A stretch of DNA of 64,000 bases, taken from positions 1,364,001 through 1,428,000 of the forward strand of contig NZ_CP084222.1 in assembly GCF_020268605.1 (NCBI RefSeq), written 5' to 3'. The translations under genes were made by a program, and so were the position numbers. Numbering within the stretch: the first letter of the stretch is position 1; every line of letters begins with the position of its first letter. Positions 28,810-37,855 of this stretch are shown in pieces. Origin of the DNA: Arsenophonus apicola (GTDB taxonomy: Bacteria; Pseudomonadota; Gammaproteobacteria; Enterobacterales; Enterobacteriaceae). Under the pieces are notes generated by a model. That model made no database searches. It saw only the letters and a program-made list of their open reading frames with translations, and was not told the DNA's origin.

Positions 28810-29604
28810 TTAGCAGCGTTGGAGGAAGTGGGTCAATTCCGCTTTATGCCAGTTTGATAGCGCACCATTTAGCATTAGCTGGTTATCCTGTGTAGTCTGA
28901 GATAACAAAGTTTCTATCTCAGCAATAACTTTGTCGGCATTTTCACGTTTGCGAATAATGCGTTTAATCGCTGTTTTTTCTGCATCGGCTATTTTATCCT
29001 GAAGCTCTTCCGTTACGTGCCAGATACGCTCACACTCTGTAGCGATAGAAGGGACTAGTAGTACTTCCATTGGATAGGGTGAAGGAATGCCGGTAACTTC
29101 TCTCAATGCATACCAGATAGCATTATTCCATGCTTGTTTGAAACGAAAGTTCTGCGTCATTAGGGCAATGATACGAGCAAGATTTTGAGTGTCTTTGCTG
29201 CTGAACTTTTCGTGAGCTTCAGGTTGGTATTTTGGGTGCTCATATTTACCCGTTTTGCGGATTGATGGAAGGACTTCATTTGTTACCCATTTGCGGAAAC
29301 GATGAGGGAGTGTTCCTTGTTTGACTGCATCACGGCAACGGAGTACTAAAGTGTACATGCCTGATTCGGAAATAATATTAATTTCTTGTACGCGATTATC
29401 AAACATTTCTCTATGGCGAAGCCCTATGTTGAACATAGACCTCTCATCATCATCTAATTTTTCAATCGCTTGAGTGACATTTTGAATTTGTAGAGTTGTA
29501 CAGACATCTTGAGCAACGAACCAAAGTTCACCATTGATAATAATTGTACGTACTTGATGGTTTTCAAAATAAAATGGAGTAATAGCTAATGTTGGAAGTG
29601 TCAT
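28810..29604 (-). CDS. BRO-N family phage antirepressor
   Basis: The 264-residue product has a typical BRO-N domain at residues about 10-115: HQVRTIIINGELWFVAQDVC, KLDDDERSMFNIG, ISESGMYTLVLRCRDA and FRKWVTNEVLPSIRKTGKY. The C-terminal half is helical. BRO-type antirepressors act on prophage repressors or as DNA-binding regulators. It is transcribed against the fibre gene, near the right end of the prophage. GGAGG lies before the ATG, within a highly structured leader. Confidence 0.84.
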   Translation of the reverse strand: MTLPTLAITPFYFENHQVRTIIINGELWFVAQDVCTTLQIQNVTQAIEKLDDDERSMFNIGLRHREMFDNRVQEINIISESGMYTLVLRCRDAVKQGTLPHRFRKWVTNEVLPSIRKTGKYEHPKYQPEAHEKFSSKDTQNLARIIALMTQNFRFKQAWNNAIWYALREVTGIPSPYPMEVLLVPSIATECERIWHVTEELQDKIADAEKTAIKRIIRKRENADKVIAEIETLLSQTTQDNQLMLNGALSNWHKAELTHFLQRC

Positions 29605-29757
29605 ATGACCTCCGTTGATAATCTGAATTTACCACCACCGTTGAGGTCAATCTTGGGTGGTGAACTGAACAGGGTTGACCTTACCGCGATTATCAGACGG
29701 CCAGCTTTTCAGCTGCCCTATCCAGCCCACCATTGAATTGTGGCTAGATTACGACAT
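29605..29757 (-). ncRNA. candidate C4-type antisense RNA / leader of antirepressor
   Basis: Read on the minus strand, TGATAATC (29695-29688) can pair with GATTATCA (29623-29616), which lies 2 bases before the antirepressor Shine-Dalgarno. AAGGTCAA/TTGACCT (29681-29675 with 29650-29644) and a GGTGGT/ACCACC pair lie between them and compete. This is the arrangement of C4 RNA, which blocks ant translation in P1 and P7. The pairing is seen; C4 identity is inferred. Confidence 0.55.
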
Positions 29758-29780
29758 TAAAAAACACGCTCGCGGCGTGT
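29758..29780 (-). terminator. intrinsic terminator upstream of C4-like leader
   Basis: ACACGC and GCGTGT pair around a CGCGA loop and are followed on the minus strand by a run of T. It may act as an attenuator before the antirepressor transcript. Confidence 0.65.
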
Positions 29781-30016
29781 GCATGTCGCGATAATCACAG
29801 CGAGAGGTCAATCCCGACATCTGATTTTGCAGATGCACACAAACTATAGCTCATGATTTCTTCTTTCGTCAATGGGTATTTTGTGGTTATCAAAACTAAA
29901 TAAAATAAATGTATATATTCAATTAGTTATATGTCATCTATTTTAGCCATCTTAGGCTATAAGAAATTATAAAATAATAATATAAATCAATATTTTATTG
30001 AGTTTTTACCTATCTA

Positions 30017-30181
30017 CTGTTACGCCACATGGGCTGGACAGAAGCGGCCGACTTAATCATTAAAGGCATGCAAGGGGCGATTGCCGCCAAAACCGTGACT
30101 TATGATTTTGAGCGCTTAATGCCTGGTTCTAAGCTATTGAAATGCAGTGAGTTTGGCGATGCGATCATCAGCCATATGTAA
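30017..30181 (+). pseudogene. icd: orphan 3' end of icd; right prophage attachment site
   Basis: This stretch encodes the last 54 residues of NADP isocitrate dehydrogenase: LLRHMGWTEAADLIIKGMQG, KTVTYDFERLMPGSKLL and CSEFGDAIISHM. There is no start or 5' part in the window. Phages e14 and 21 of E. coli integrate into the 3' end of icd, bring their own copy of the end, and leave the original end orphaned at the far side of the prophage. That fits exactly here, so the prophage's right boundary is at about 30017 and its left boundary, with an intact icd, lies before the window. Confidence 0.85.
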
Positions 30182-30203
30182 TTGTCTGTTTTACTTGATT
30201 GAT

Positions 30204-30228
30204 AACGGGAGCTTAACGGTTCCCGTTT
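30204..30228 (+). terminator. icd terminator
   Basis: AACGGGA and TCCCGTT pair around GCTTAACGGT with Ts after the stem, 23 bases after the icd stop. Confidence 0.7.
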
Positions 30229-30926
30229 AATTTATGCGCTATTTTTTCTCTACAAAACTTTAGCAAAACGCTTCTCCAAAACTGAACCCTTAAATGGCCA
30301 TAGTTTGCCATTTTCTTCATAATTGTTGTGGTATGTTTCAGTCATTTTTCGGGATCTATCGCTGAGATTATTTGATTTCGTTTAATCTCAGCTTATCTTT
30401 TGTTGACTATCCTGCTCCTTTAGTGATTACTGTTTCATTATTTTAATTGTTTTTGCAAAGTTTTTGATTCTAATTATTGATAGGCTTTTGTTAGCAGGCA
30501 ACTAATTTATGCTAGTTATAAATACATGGTAATTTCTGATTGTTTGTGTCATTTGTTTTGATTGTGGTTGGATATGAGGGACTTTATTATTGAGAAATTT
30601 AAATAATATTCTTATAAATTAATTAATTTTCAAATTGGTATATATCTATACAAAAAAATGATTTATCGATGGATGAATTTTTCTTCTTTTTTAAGATTAA
30701 TTTCATCTAAAGCAAAATTTTTTCATCGTCACATATTATAAATTGTGCTCTACTTTTATTAGCAACTTCTACTGATTATCTTTCGCTGCAATTTTGATTA
30801 TTGATAACTGAAATAGATACCAGTTATCTCAGTTAGTACTATGGCAAAAATATTATGCAAGGTAACGGATTTGTAACTATTTAATTTTATATGTGGATAA
30901 TTTTAATCTTATGGAGTGAGGTTAAT
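30229..30926. other. AT-rich intergenic region
   Basis: About 700 bases without a supported gene. The last 40 bases hold the ribosome binding site of the spike gene (GTGAGG before ATG 30927). I see nothing else convincing. Confidence 0.5.
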
Positions 30927-32762
30927 ATGCAACATTTTGATTCAATAGCAATATTAAAAAATAGTGAATATACCGGCACGGTATATGTTTGTGGTTATTT
31001 CCAATCTGGCGATGGTGGCGGCGGTTATTATATTTGGGATAGTGCTAGCGCAAGAGATGACAATGGTGGTACTGTTATTGCTTCTAACGTTAGTGCTGAT
31101 GGTCGTTGGTTATTAAAACATAAAGGACAGGCTCATTTTTACCACTTTGGTATTCTGGATGATAGCAAACCCGCTGATGATGCACTCGACGCTATGGTCA
31201 ATGATTTGTCTATTATGCGTATTGAAGCAGGTAGTAATCTATTATTTCAACGCCGTCATCATTTTAATCGTTCAAGTATTAGTTTGAATTTTAATCATTA
31301 CCATATTTCGACGCAAGGCATCGCTCCTATTGTTGGTGCAGATGATCCTTTTGCCGCAGTATTCTTCTTTCAGGGAGAAATTAGCACTGCAGAAAGACAA
31401 TTTACCTTGACTGAAACATTGAATGAGCAGACTGATATTTTTCCAGTTGCTGATGCCACACAATTTAAGATTGAGGATTGGTACGCACTGCAAGTTAATC
31501 ATTTAGCCGGTAGTGATGAGCGCGAATTGCAAAAATTGGTACAGGTAATCGCGATTATTGATGATGAACATATTCAAATCAATTATTCCAATGGTTGGCA
31601 ACTTGATACTGGGCGTGTTATCAGTTGGCGTAAAGTCATACCAGTGCGAGACGTGACCATTAGTAACTTTCATTTTACCGGTGCTGGTATTGATGCAAAA
31701 ACCGGTAGTCATCCGATAGCTTTCGAATATGCAATTTATAGCAATGTTTTTGCTGTGCATGCTATTGGTAGCTTTTGGCCAGTAATAATGCGTCGATGGA
31801 ATACCCATTACATAACAAAACAATGTTCGTTGCAAAATCCTGTCAACACGGCTTATGGTGGAGCGGGTTATTTAACCCAACAAATCTACTGTCTATATGG
31901 GCATGTTAGTGATTGCTATGTTGCAAATGCTAGACATTTAAATGATTTTACTGCTTCCGCTTATTGTATGGTGGAAAATTGTCATGCCACGGGGCAAAGT
32001 GCAGAAAAAGGCCCATTTGTTACACATGGTCAGTATGAACATGATCTTACATATACAGGTAACTCTGGGCTGATGACATTTGCCAACTCTGGTGCCCAGT
32101 GGGGTGGTTGTGCTAAGCGGATTAATGTCCGGCAACATGTTTGTCCCTGGTTTGTGGATCGATATAAGATCAGTGATTTGACACTAGAAGATGTTATTGT
32201 TATCGCAGATGCGGCTATTCCTAGTTCTGGTATGTTATGGGTAAATGCAGATGGCTTACAAATGCGTGGCTGCAAAGTTGATCGTGAATTGCGCATAACA
32301 CAGGCTTCGGTGCGATCCGTCCGTCGTAACCTAATTAATGGTTGTCATTTTAGCTGGCAAAATGAAACGCTACCAATTGTGCAATCTAGCGTTAAGAGTG
32401 CCGTAAATATCATAGATAGCGTGTTTGATGGTCTTAATGAGCATAGTTTTGCTAGTAGTGCGCCATTAAGTTTTGAGCGTTGTCAATTCAATGGTATGGC
32501 AAATACTGCACTATTAAAAGTAGCGGCGAATCGATTTTCGTTACGTGCTTGTGTGTTAGAGTCAATTTATCTGCAACTGTCTGGCGATAGTGAAAAACAT
32601 TGGGATATTACCTTGTTGACTCAACATGGTGGTGGAATTGATTTTAGTGATTTTAGTGCCAACTCTTCATTAGTATTTGTTTATAACCGTTTGCAAAATA
32701 GTGAAATTATTGCCAAACCTGCCAGTAGTGACTATGTGATATGGCAAAATAATTTTATGTAA
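30927..32762 (+). CDS. phage-type beta-helix tail spike protein
   Basis: The 611-residue protein starts at ATG 30927 after GTGAGG and has no signal peptide. Residues about 1-60 (DSIAILKNSEYTGTVYVCGY, GDGGGGYYIWDSASARDDNG, GTVIASNVSADGRWLL) match the conserved entry segment of phage tail spikes of the pectate-lyase superfamily. The rest is rich in short turns with Asn and Gly, as in right-handed parallel beta-helices. It lies outside the prophage, alone, next to lysis-type genes. Possible roles are a remnant tail spike or an effector released by lysis. Confidence 0.65.
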   Translation: MQHFDSIAILKNSEYTGTVYVCGYFQSGDGGGGYYIWDSASARDDNGGTVIASNVSADGRWLLKHKGQAHFYHFGILDDSKPADDALDAMVNDLSIMRIEAGSNLLFQRRHHFNRSSISLNFNHYHISTQGIAPIVGADDPFAAVFFFQGEISTAERQFTLTETLNEQTDIFPVADATQFKIEDWYALQVNHLAGSDERELQKLVQVIAIIDDEHIQINYSNGWQLDTGRVISWRKVIPVRDVTISNFHFTGAGIDAKTGSHPIAFEYAIYSNVFAVHAIGSFWPVIMRRWNTHYITKQCSLQNPVNTAYGGAGYLTQQIYCLYGHVSDCYVANARHLNDFTASAYCMVENCHATGQSAEKGPFVTHGQYEHDLTYTGNSGLMTFANSGAQWGGCAKRINVRQHVCPWFVDRYKISDLTLEDVIVIADAAIPSSGMLWVNADGLQMRGCKVDRELRITQASVRSVRRNLINGCHFSWQNETLPIVQSSVKSAVNIIDSVFDGLNEHSFASSAPLSFERCQFNGMANTALLKVAANRFSLRACVLESIYLQLSGDSEKHWDITLLTQHGGGIDFSDFSANSSLVFVYNRLQNSEIIAKPASSDYVIWQNNFM

Positions 32763-33072
32763 TAACAGTATTTAATATTGCAAACAAGCGGGAAGTTTTA
32801 TCTGTATTAAGCAACGGCCATTATATTAAACATATTCAATGTTATAAAAAATAAATTAAATATTATTAATTTTAATTAAATTTAATTTTGTAAAAAGAAA
32901 AATAATCAATTGTTATCTTTTTTATTTTGATTTTTTATTACAAATTAGCGACAGTTAGATTGCTTTTAAACATAATCTAAATTCGTATTTTCATTAATGG
33001 TAAACGGTTTATTAATTGATAAGTTCAATAATAGAAACCGCTTTTATTGTTAAGGAATAGGAGAATTAATAT
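32763..33072. other. AT-rich intergenic region
   Basis: No gene seen. It ends with AGGAATAGGAGAATTAATAT, a strong ribosome binding site before an 11-codon frame (33073-33108, MRKRLKKRFLL) whose stop overlaps the Rz start as ATGA. That short frame may couple translation or be the remnant of an upstream lysis gene such as a holin. Confidence 0.45.
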
Positions 33073-33104
33073 ATGAGGAAACGTTTGAAGAAGCGTTTTT
33101 TATT

Positions 33105-33560
33105 ATGAAATTAAATTCTATCATAATAATTATTGTAACATTAATATCCGCAATATTTGCCGTCATTTATAACGATTACAATCACCTAAAGTACCAATAC
33201 CAACAACTCAAAGATGAATTACAACAACAAACAGAACTTAAAGACAATTATTTATACGAAATAAAATCGTTGCAACAAATTGATATTAAACGAACTCAGG
33301 AACTTAATAATGCGAAAATGGCAATACGTCAGCTTAGTAGTGATTTGCGTGATAACCATAAGCGCTTGCTCGTCAAAGCCGTATGTCCCGAAAACCATGG
33401 AATTGCCACCCCCACCACCGGCTTGGATGCTATCAGACCCACTGAATTGGCGCCAGACGCTGGACGAAATTATCTTCGTCTCAGACGTCAATTGGAAACA
33501 TTAGAAGCCCAATTTTTGGGATTGCGGGCTAGAGTGCAGGAAATTTATAAACAAAAATAA
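33105..33560 (+). CDS. Rz-like inner-membrane spanin
   Basis: The 151-residue protein has an N-terminal transmembrane anchor (NSIIIIIVTLISAIFAVIY) and a long coiled-coil periplasmic part (HLKYQYQQLKDELQQQTELK onward), the i-spanin design. A second, lipoprotein frame (33310-33504) is fully embedded in it, as Rz1 in lambda. Spanins fuse the membranes at lysis. It is intact. No prophage structural genes are nearby: it lies about 3 kb beyond the icd attachment site. Confidence 0.82.
   Translation: MKLNSIIIIIVTLISAIFAVIYNDYNHLKYQYQQLKDELQQQTELKDNYLYEIKSLQQIDIKRTQELNNAKMAIRQLSSDLRDNHKRLLVKAVCPENHGIATPTTGLDAIRPTELAPDAGRNYLRLRRQLETLEAQFLGLRARVQEIYKQK
33310..33504 (+). CDS. Rz1-like outer-membrane spanin, embedded in Rz
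   Basis: The 64-residue frame lies in +1 relative to Rz. It has a signal peptide ending with a lipobox (ISAC, Cys20) and a proline-rich mature part (KTMELPPPPPAWMLSDP), the hallmark of Rz1 lipoproteins. Complete overlap with Rz is a known and rare architecture, which makes accidental preservation of both frames unlikely and suggests function until recently. Confidence 0.82.
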   Translation: MRKWQYVSLVVICVITISACSSKPYVPKTMELPPPPPAWMLSDPLNWRQTLDEIIFVSDVNWKH

Positions 33561-33701
33561 ATTTGTTATTCTTTTTTAAATAATAATTTTATTGTTGGTG
33601 ATTAATATTGCCTTGAAATTAATTGTTACATTTTAAATAAGGAGTTAAATAATCGTTTCATTTATTATCGATAATAATTAAGCGGCCAAGAGGAAAAAAA
33701 C

Positions 33702-34466
33702 ATGTACTTAATCGATTATAATTCATATCGTTCAGTCAAAAGTTTTAACCGTAGGACTCGTTTTCTTGTTATGCATTATACTGCTTTAAACTTTCAAGCT
33801 TCAATTACGGCATTAACCGGTAATAGTGTTAGTGCGCATTATTTAGTGCCTGATCCAACTGACAAAACATATCAGGCTGCTGGTTTTAAAGATGTTAGAA
33901 TTTTTAATTTGGTGGATGAAAATGAACGTGCATGGCATGCGGGTGTCAGCTTATGGGCTGGACGCTCAAATTTAAATGATACCGCGATAGGGATCGAAAT
34001 CGTTAATGAAGCGGGTTATGCTAATGGAAAAATGATTTTTCCGCCGTTTAATGACAAACAAATCGATGCAGTAAAAGAATTAGCATTAAATATTATTCAA
34101 CGTTATCCGGATATGTCACCAACCAATATTGTTGCACATTCAGATATTGCCCCTGGACGTAAAAGTGATCCGGGCGCTGTTTTTCCATGGAAAAAACTTT
34201 ATGACGCCGGGATTGGAGCCTGGTATGAAGATGAAATAAAGCAGCAGTATATGGCGCAATTTAAAAATAAAATGCCAGAAAAAATGGAGATTGTCACCAA
34301 ATTAAAGCGCTATGGCTATGATGTATCTCGAGTTGCCAATAATAATGACTATACAAAATTGATCAGAGCTTTTCAGTTACATTTTCGCCAATCAAATTAT
34401 GATGGTAAAGTAGACGTTGAAACTGTGGCTATTCTTTATGCATTAGTAGCAAAATATTTTCCTTAA
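33702..34466 (+). CDS. AmiD-type N-acetylmuramoyl-L-alanine amidase without signal peptide
   Basis: The 254-residue protein matches AmiD along its length: VMHYTALNFQASITALTGN (first zinc His), ENERAWHAGVSLWAGRSNL, then AHSDIAPGRKSDPGAVFPW (second zinc His), and a C-terminal peptidoglycan-binding domain (KLKRYGYDVS, AFQLHFRQSNYDGKVDVETV). E. coli AmiD is an outer-membrane lipoprotein. Here the protein begins at the catalytic domain: AGAGGAAAAAAC precedes the ATG and no signal or lipobox is encoded. It would remain cytosolic unless released by a holin, like a phage endolysin. It follows the spanin genes. Confidence 0.85.
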   Translation: MYLIDYNSYRSVKSFNRRTRFLVMHYTALNFQASITALTGNSVSAHYLVPDPTDKTYQAAGFKDVRIFNLVDENERAWHAGVSLWAGRSNLNDTAIGIEIVNEAGYANGKMIFPPFNDKQIDAVKELALNIIQRYPDMSPTNIVAHSDIAPGRKSDPGAVFPWKKLYDAGIGAWYEDEIKQQYMAQFKNKMPEKMEIVTKLKRYGYDVSRVANNNDYTKLIRAFQLHFRQSNYDGKVDVETVAILYALVAKYFP

Positions 34467-34490
34467 TAATTTATTAATATTTACTTTATA

Positions 34491-34519
34491 AAAACTATCA
34501 TGCAATTTTGATGGTTTTT
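34491..34519 (+). terminator. intrinsic terminator after amidase gene
   Basis: AAAACTATCA and TGATGGTTTT pair (one G-U) around TGCAATTT, followed by Ts. Confidence 0.7.
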
Positions 34520-35073
34520 ATCTTTAAGTATGACAACCCAAAGTAACTGGTAGTGAAATGCTTACTGCAGCAAATATTATCTTAATTTTGCGAGTTTAAA
34601 AAATATTGGTTAAACCAATGCTTATTGGTAGTTTAGTTAACAGCAATAAGAAGAAGTCATTATATCCTTTTATTACTTTTTAGTCTTAGTCGGTATTTTG
34701 TCACATTAATCTATCTGTTTGAAAAAACATTTTTTATGGATATTAATGGTTTTAGAATATTAAAATGAGGTGATAAAGTAGTGTTTTTTTTTAATTTGAG
34801 TTTTTAATACACAGAGGATGTTAATATTTTTATTTGAAACTTAATGTTAAGATTTTATTTAAAAAATACAGTTTACTATACTGTATTCGCCAGTAAATTA
34901 TTATTCTTCCATACAATACTCGGTAAAATTTACGCTATGTTAATCATTCGCGATAACCGTATGATTTTATATTTAATTATTAGGTTTTTACCTTATTTTG
35001 CTAACCAGCCATATCGGCTGGTTTTTTGAATTATTACTTTTTGCTACCAAACTGGCACGATCATCACTTTATA
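34520..35073. other. intergenic region with a possible small RNA
   Basis: This AT-rich region contains no gene I can support; the 61-codon frame at 34844-35029 has no ribosome binding site and odd composition. It does contain TATACT near 34876 that could be a -10 box, and a strong terminator at 35003-35026, which together would define a transcript of about 140 bases. Confidence 0.35.
35003..35026 (+). terminator. strong intrinsic terminator without an obvious gene
   Basis: AACCAGCC and GGCTGGTT form an 8-bp stem with a short ATATC loop and a run of six T. No gene lies directly upstream on the plus strand. Confidence 0.7.
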
Positions 35074-35726
35074 TTAAGGATAATCTCTATTTAAATTAGC
35101 GAGTTCTTCTTCATGATTTTCTATATTGCTATTACTATTATGAACAGAACTGCCTGAGTTATGGCTGTTGGGTTTAATGCTAGTGTTACGTCTACCAGTT
35201 TGATCCATGTAATTTACGCCATTATGGAAAGTTGTTGAGACATAAGTATCAAGACTTTTTCTGGTTGCTACATTGGTTGCCTTAAAAGACTCTGTGATGC
35301 CAGTTTGTGCAATAGTTGAACTTTTATCAATGTTAGTCATTACCGTTTCTAAGGCTTTATTGGTTATAGTATTAGAAAGTTCCAGGCTGGATTTTAGCGA
35401 CTCTAAATCATTTTTTACTGTATTGTTATGAATAGCAGTATATGCAAAATTAAAAGCTTTATCGATAGTAGAATCAGCGAAATTTAAATTTTCGGTAGCT
35501 ACAACTTTAGTATAGTTGAGATTTTCCTGTAGCATGATTCTAGCTTGAGCCAAATTTCTTGCGTCATCGCTTTTATATCTTCACACCTATGGTAATGTCT
35601 TTTGTTGTGCTTTGGAATATCTGTAATTCTAGTCGGGAAAGGGGGCTGTATTTTGTCAGCTATTGCTGGCACAAAATGACAGATAGATAAGATAATAACA
35701 ATGGATACTTTATATAATAATTTCAT
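35074..35726 (-). pseudogene. secreted hendecad-repeat protein, frameshifted
   Basis: The start (ATG 35726 after AGGAGATAAG) encodes a signal peptide (MKLLYKVSIVIILSICHFVP). The frame breaks at an A4 run (35571-35574); one more A would join it to the long downstream frame (DDARNLAQARIMLQENLNY) ending at 35074, giving about 217 residues. The mature part holds five 11-residue units in a row, such as TITNKALETVM, TNIDKSSTIAQ and TGITESFKATN, which should form a long amphipathic helix or hendecad coiled coil. The C-terminus is Asn/Ser-rich. It is paralogous in design to the next gene. No known family. Confidence 0.65.
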
Positions 35727-36067
35727 AGCTTATCTCCTAATATATTAATTGTTATTAAGTATAGCCGATTATAACAATTATTTAACATTTTAAGGTGTTA
35801 TTCAAATGTCAGCCTGGCTGTTTAATCATGGCAGTGGTTGAAATAATGTAATTAATGGACAGAAAAGATAACTTTGTAAGATATGTTGGCTAATACTTTT
35901 TATGGTTAATAAAAAGCGGTTATTTATCATAAAATTAGTTAACTAACTAATTGAATTGTAATTTAAAATAGTTATATTATTAATATCTCTCTCTTTCATC
36001 AGCTAAATAAAAGAGAGATAGGATATGCATTTTTCATGAAGTGATAAATAGTGGTTACTAACAACGA
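35727..36067. other. AT-rich intergenic region
   Basis: About 340 bases between the two hendecad-repeat genes. I see no gene, only AT-rich DNA that should include the promoter of the left gene. Confidence 0.45.
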
Positions 36068-37030
36068 CTATCCTTGGTATGTAGTGGCAATTTCATCTTC
36101 TGTGATATTATCAATATTACTATTATCAGCGGCGTTGGCTGTACCTACCCTATTGTTATTAAGAGCTTTATTATCATTGGTTGGATCTGCAATCGTAAGA
36201 GAGCGGTTAGTAGTAGAATTTGCCAGATTAAGACCTTGATTAGTCGTTGAATTAACAAGCTCTGAACTGGCATGCGCGGTGTTAGCAGCCATATTTAAGC
36301 CATTGTTAGCGGTATCTTTAACTGCCTCTATTGTTATTTGAGAAATAGCCTTGTTTGAATCAAAAGTCTCATTAAGCGCTGTTTCCGCTGCGTTAAAGCT
36401 TGTGTCGAGAATAAGGTGAGTTATATCGAAGCTATCATTAGCAGTTTTACCCACTAGTGCTAGCGTCTTATCTATCGCTTTATCGGCAGTATTCATCCCC
36501 ATGTCAATCGCTTTGATGGCCAAATCTAAATTTTCAGGATTAGGGGCATTTCCAGGTTTTCCTTTTGAAATTTTTGTAGAGTATGATGTTACTTGATGAA
36601 AAATATCGTCGACAGATTTAAAACTATTATTGGAAGTAGCCTCTACCATGTCAAGTGTTCTATTGGTGAGATCGGCTGCCATTTCTAACCCTTTTTGTAT
36701 AGTGTCGTTGGCTAAACTCAAAGCGCTATTGGTCGTTTGTTGATTGGCATTTAAACCAGAGTTAGCAATATTGTCGATAAGCTGGGTGCTATTATTGACG
36801 ACGGATTGACTCAACTAATTGGCAGCAGTATTTGCTTTTTCAACTGTATTATAAGTTGTTCTTACTGTTTTGTTGGCGATATTTGAACCGCTTTGCAGAA
36901 CTGAGTTTACAATATCCTCATTGGTGTGTGGTTCTGGATTATTTTGTGACTTATCTTTAGCCATGGTAATCGTAGAATTAAGTCCGATCAGTATTGTGAT
37001 AATAGTAGATATTTTTGATAATGACTGCAT
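36068..37030 (-). pseudogene. secreted hendecad-repeat protein with in-frame amber stop
   Basis: ATG 37030 follows GAGGG and opens a signal peptide (MQSLSKISTIITILIGLNST). After 71 codons an in-frame TAG (36815-36817) is followed without any shift by 248 more codons, giving about 320 residues if read through. The mature part consists largely of 11-residue units, for example TTNSALSLAND, TIQKGLEMAAD, LTNRTLDMVEA and, later, TTNQGLNLANS, TTNRSLTIADP. Rich in Asn, Thr and Ala, it resembles the left neighbour. A single base change explains the stop; readthrough is possible but unproven. Confidence 0.65.
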
Positions 37031-37243
37031 GGTTTATACCCTCGAAAATAATAATCATTATCAAGTATAGTTTATTTTTAACATTAATTTAACGTTTGAT
37101 CGGTTTTATAAATTTAATCCGCTTCACATCATTGAAATGGAGATGCTTATTTTTTCTGCCATGACTAATTATAATTAATAAAGTATAGCTGCCAATGGAT
37201 GGCAGCAAAAAAAGAGCAAATTGATAGTTCTTTAGTAGTTAAG

Positions 37244-37438
37244 TTAATCCTTTAATATAATGTTGTAAGCTTTGCCATTAACATCATGGGTTAAACAATG
37301 ACGTCTCTCATCTTCGACTGACACGACGATTTTCTCACAAGCATAGATAGCAGTTGGTGAAGTAAAGGCATGGCAAATATTAACAAAGTAAGCTGTTAAA
37401 ACAGATATAATAGACAAGGTGTTAAATAAAATTTTCAT
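37244..37438 (-). CDS. small secreted protein, function unknown
   Basis: The 64-residue protein has a signal peptide (MKILFNTLSIISVLTAYFVN, cleaved after CHA) and a short mature part with two cysteines (YACEKIVV, RHCLTHD). No clear ribosome binding site precedes ATG 37438 or the alternative at 37453. It lies in the same orientation as the two hendecad-repeat genes. No family recognised. Confidence 0.45.
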   Translation of the reverse strand: MKILFNTLSIISVLTAYFVNICHAFTSPTAIYACEKIVVSVEDERRHCLTHDVNGKAYNIILKD

Positions 37439-37453
37439 CGTTAGTGTTAGCAT

Positions 37454-37855
37454 ATATAAAGCGGCAATCTTAATTCAACAAGCAGATATTTCAATGTTTT
37501 TTGTAAAATACTTACCAAGTTATTTCTAAGGTTTTTTATTAGAGTTTTGTATTGTTTTTTACTCTATATCATTGTCAAAATACTTAACATATAGCTAATT
37601 TAAACCGGATTATAAGTATGCAATGATTAAAATATGATAATGTTGTTGGTTTATAAAAAATTACGCTAATTTTATTGTAACTAGTGTAAGATAATTGACC
37701 ATAGTGGTTTTAGTTAATCCATAAAATGGATTAGCAATAACAATATAGGATAAAGTTGTTTTTAATATAAATTCAGTAATGGATAAAATTATTTTAATAT
37801 AGCAAATAGAGATATAATAAGACTTTTAACATAAAAATTTGGTTATTAGCTAATT
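37454..37855. other. AT-rich intergenic region
   Basis: About 400 bases between divergent genes. I see nothing beyond AT-rich promoter-like DNA. Confidence 0.45.

Noticed and set aside
34844..35029. 61-codon plus-strand frame
   Set aside because: No ribosome binding site, unusual composition, and it contains a perfect intrinsic terminator.
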